The notes beneath the pieces were generated by a model. The model made no database searches. It saw nothing but the letters and a program-made list of their open reading frames with translations, and had not been told where the DNA came from. From Medicago truncatula (Eukaryota > Streptophyta > Magnoliopsida > Fabales > Fabaceae), in contig NC_053042.1 in assembly GCF_003473485.1 (NCBI RefSeq), positions 40,948,762-41,012,761 of the forward strand: 64,000 nucleotides of DNA, given 5' to 3'. The position numbers were made by a program, and so were the translations under genes. This document shows, one piece after another, positions 60,881 through 64,000 of the stretch (position 1 is its first letter; every line of letters starts with the position of its first letter).

Positions 60881-61427
60881 AATCAAGTTATTAATATGTA
60901 CGTTAAATTGTTATGGTACTTGATCATTGTTTAATTTTTTTTTCTCATAACAATGATTAACAAGAATCCAGTAATTAAGAATTGTATAAGTGAGTAACAC
61001 ACCCAAATCATGATCGTCATCTGTGTACATATGCGGCGGTGCTCAATTTGGCTCAAGTTGTAGCAGTAGATGTTTTGGATCAACAATTGAAAGTGATTTG
61101 TTTTAAAATTATAGGAGAAAAAAAGACCATTTTGATAGGATATACATATTTTTCTTTCTCTGTTGTTTACCTTCTACCAACTAGCTCCGGACTATTTAAA
61201 GAAAACCAACAGATAATAATTTAGTTTATCTTCTATTCTTGGTATTAAAAAGGATTAAAAAAAGTCTCGAGTAAGTTTGATTTTTTTTTATTTTTTTTTG
61301 AATTAAAAAATCACCCGATCCCAAGTTTATAGTAAATGCGATTTTGATTTAATCAATTTGTTCTGTTTTTATTGATACATAATTATGTATGAATTTCTTT
61401 TATGTCAAATTGCTATGTTAAAATGAC

Positions 61428-61570
61428 ACATGAATTGACCTTGGTTGGGTTGGTCGGGAGGTGTTGTCGCGAGACCTTGGAGTATGTTCCTTTTAAGATT
61501 TCAAGTTTGTCGATTGTCTCCGGTGTCAATTTTGGTGACATAGTTTTGCTTATTTTTTTTAAAAAAAAAA
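61428..61570 (+). mobile_element. tRNA-derived SINE, second family
   Basis: TTGGTTGGGTTGGTCGGGAG, GACCTTGGAGTATGTTCC and GTCGATTGTCTCCGGTGTCA follow the layout of a legume SINE with A-box TTGGTTGG and B-box near GTTTGTCGATTG. Ends in a T/A tract. More GC-rich than its flanks. Confidence 0.5.
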
Positions 61571-61687
61571 GACAAGAATTATATTAAGAGTAACGAATGG
61601 TACTATCAAGTATCAAGAGGACACAATGGATCAATAAAATCAACCAAGTAATTAATTATAAGCACTTTTTATAAGCATAAGCATAAC

Positions 61688-61985
61688 CAATGGCGGAGCC
61701 AGGAATTTTATAGAGCCTGGGCAAAAAATTTATCGCAAAACGTTACTTCCTTCCTACGAATAATTTCACATTTCCTGCAGATAAATTCACATTTCCTACG
61801 GATATATCTTTCCTGTGGAACCTAAATCCTTGGCAAAATCTGCAGGAAATACATTTCCTGCGGAATTTACACAAAAATCCGCAGGAAAAGCTAAAAATTC
61901 TAGTAATGGTAGAGCTTCCTACAAAGAAAGTTGGAGCTGAGCCTGGGCACTAGCCCAGGCTAGCTGGGGGGTGGCTCCGCCCCTG
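61688..61985. mobile_element. hAT-type MITE carrying a CACTA-like end
   Basis: Left CAATGGCGGAGCC and right GGCTCCGCCCCTG are inverted. An exact 8-bp target duplication AGCATAAC lies at 61680-61687 and 61986-61993. The interior has repeated TTTCCTGCGGA/TCCGCAGGAAA motifs and, on the minus strand, CATTACTAGAATTTTTAGC, which resembles a CACTA terminus with its subterminal repeats. It inserted 15 bases beyond the stop of the right pectinesterase gene. Confidence 0.75.
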
Positions 61986-62000
61986 AGCATAACATCAAGA

Positions 62001-64000
62001 TCACCATTTAAGCACTGTCTTTTTGTGCTTCTTGTGTTCAGGTATAGTTGGAAAGTAAGGAATTCCAGTGTCCTTAATCCAGTCACCACCATGGAAGAAC
62101 TTGGATGGTGCAAACCTATGTGCAGCCTTTGAATTGATGTTATAGATTCCAGCCCATTTCACACGCTTTGATTTGTTTGAACCAGGGCCATAGTTATGGT
62201 ATTCAGCATAGAAGCAAGTGTCCATGTTAATAGGCCCCACTTCTGTATGCCATGGAAAAAAACCATCGGGATGAATCAAATCATCGATGAATGTATCCAT
62301 GATGATAGTCCTAGAGAAATTCTTCCATGGACGGGCTAGGTAGGACTTGTGGTCAAACCTGACTGGATAGAACTCAGGGTCAGCAACAATAGAGCCTCCT
62401 TGGATGACTATTGCTGATGGTCCAGTTATTTCTTTTCTTCCTTGTGCGGTCACAATGCATTGTTGGTTTGACATAGGCTTTCGGACCACGAATTTGCAGT
62501 TTTGGAATACCGATTCTGCATTACCAAAGACAAAGTCGATGGTACCTGAAATAGTACAGTCACGGTAAAATTGACGCATGGCGTGTACATAAAGTGTGTC
62601 TTGATATCCATCCATTGAGCAATTGAAGAAGATAGTCTTATCTCCTTGAACTCTTAGTGCCACTGCTTGATGTTTTTGTGGACCAGCTGAATTCTCAAAA
62701 CCCATGTTAATGGCGGTAAAGTGATCTCCTTGAATAGCTGCATTCATATGCATAAATTTCTCATCAATTTGTAATTCATGTATCAAAATTGGAACAAAAT
62801 AAAAAGACAATTAAGCTCTACATATATGCATGAGTGGAAAGAGACGGAAAATACTTGGGTGACATAGAGTTTGGTGACATTGGTGACATTGGCCAATCAC
62901 AATGTCACAATGCTTGTGTTTCTCTCTCTTTCACAAGTATTGTGACATTGTGATTGGCCAATGTCACCCAACTCTATGTCACCCAAGTGTTACCCGGAAA
63001 GAGACATACCAACAGTGGTGGTATGGTAGGTGGTAACTCCATCCATATAGTTTTTGTTGCCAGTGATTATCGACTTCTTACCACCATCACCAACAAACAC
63101 AATATGTGTCATATTTTTTAAAACTTCAACATACTCTCGGTAAACACCTGCCTTAATGTAGATCACAAATGGTGTTTCATCCTCCTCACCAGGAACCTTT
63201 TTCAATGCCTCATTTATGCTCTTAAAATCACCACTACCATCTAAAGCTACGGTAACATTAGGCTTTGGTTTTGATTTGTTTGTCATTGCATCAAGGAGTA
63301 TGCGATGTTCAACCCAAGAAGGAATCTCAGAATCTTGAAGGAGACGACGTCCAAAAAGTTTGGATACATTCATATCAGAGACTGTGTCAGCGAAATTTGA
63401 AACAATAGCCAGGACATTGCTACTCATGTGTATGCTTGATGTTAATAAGTGTTTCATTTTTTTACTAGCGTCACCAGTAGTGTTTTCAAATCCATCTAAG
63501 CATGTATCCATGTATGTGACAGCACCATTGAGCCAAACCTTCAAATTCATGAGAATTTGGTTCATATGTTTTAGATCAAACTCGCTTATTCCATCAAGTG
63601 ACCTTGTGAATTCACCAATTGAAAGATGCATAAGCTGCTTGCAAGTATCAAGTGCATCCTTGGATCTAGGATCCTTCTCGATCTCGCTAAACATTTCAGT
63701 TTCCTTGAGTTTTTCACCAATTTTATTGATGGTAACATTGAATGCGATTTTAATGAGTTCTTTTGGGTCGGTGACATTGCCAGCCTCAGCCTCCACTACG
63801 AGGGATTCAACACATTCCTTCTTGTAAGTGGTGGGATGACAAATAGTTTGCACCGCTTTCAATGTAGAAGCAACATGATTCTTTTTGTTGTCTGCTAAAT
63901 CATCCTTAAAATCGTCCTTAACATCATTTTGGTTTTGGTTTATGCTAATCGTTACAGCAACAACCATAGCCACCAATAACAAGGTAGATACGCCAATTAT
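62001..64000 (-). CDS. Pectinesterase/pectinesterase inhibitor, inverted paralogue, 5' end outside window
   Basis: Exon 2 is 62001-62737 (737 bases, as in the left gene); exon 1 runs from 63010 past the right edge. The first visible codons are IIGVSTLLLVAM, equivalent to residue 14 of the left gene, so about 13 codons and the ATG lie outside. It keeps the anchor, PMEI domain (TICHPTTYKKECVESL), RRLLQ processing site, GVYREY, QAVAL, QDTL, DFVFG and the same LARPW variant. Stop TGA at 62001-62003. The intron closely matches that of the left gene but holds a 150-bp MITE near the donor. Function as for the left gene. The 3' UTR is interrupted by a hAT MITE. Confidence 0.93.
62846..62995. mobile_element. 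Foldback MITE in the pectinesterase intron, 10-bp target duplication
   Basis: Arms ACTTGGGTGACATAGAGTT and their inverse, extending to TTGGCCAATCACAATGTCAC and ACAAG, are separated by a loop of about 12 bases (TTTCTCTCTCTT). The left arm has an extra 9-bp GGTGACATT copy. GGAAAGAGAC flanks it at 62836-62845 and 62996-63005 and occurs once in the empty site of the left gene. Mutator-like by duplication size. It lies 14 bases from the 5' splice site. Confidence 0.85.

Noticed and set aside
63360-63898. Plus-strand frames over the right pectinesterase
   Set aside because: Antisense shadows of the PMEI-coding exon.

Overview
The window reads as nuclear DNA of a eudicot plant. The protein set (TCTP, RFI2-type RING ligase, SR splicing factor, eL22, eL18, DRM1/auxin-repressed protein, pollen-type PMEI-pectinesterases) and the legume-style SINEs and MITEs point to a papilionoid legume, Medicago-like. 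Genus is an inference; no search was possible. Base composition is AT-rich, introns are many with GT-AG borders, and small non-autonomous transposons are frequent.

Layout. 1-656: 5' end of a TCTP gene (minus), cut by the window edge. 1022-2124: Mutator-like non-autonomous element filled with a 36-bp minisatellite. 4136-10636: 19-exon gene (plus) for a branched-chain-aminotransferase-like protein with an N-terminal sulfotransferase-like domain. 13246-14565: complete second TCTP (minus), so the aminotransferase-like gene lies between two same-strand TCTP copies. 17819-24563: RFI2-like RING-H2 ubiquitin ligase (plus), convergent with an SR34A-type splicing factor (minus, 26500-31256, 5' UTR exon near 32.5 kb). 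Then five plus-strand genes: HIG1-domain protein (35495-37392), eL22 (38783-40518), DRM1/auxin-repressed (43603-45188), folate-receptor-like (48947-51618) and eL18 (53635-55409). The right end holds an inverted pair of PMEI-pectinesterase genes (57136-58997 plus; 62001 to beyond 64000 minus). Between them are a truncated epoxide hydrolase exon, a perfect 153-bp copy of pectinesterase exon 1, and several MITEs.

The genes are mostly unrelated housekeeping or regulatory loci and do not form a pathway. Local structure comes from duplication (TCTP pair, pectinesterase pair) and transposon insertion. Many insertions keep intact target-site duplications: four hAT-type elements with 8-bp repeats, two Mutator-type with 9-10 bp, and two very short 5'-truncated SINEs with 18-19 bp. 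Many lie in introns.

I did not find a convincing undescribed multi-gene system. The most unusual objects are the rearranged pectinesterase/epoxide-hydrolase junction, the minisatellite-bearing Mutator-like element, a composite hAT/CACTA-like MITE, and a promoter-like antisense island in an RFI2 intron. All gene models were spliced by hand and checked by reading frame and family similarity from memory.
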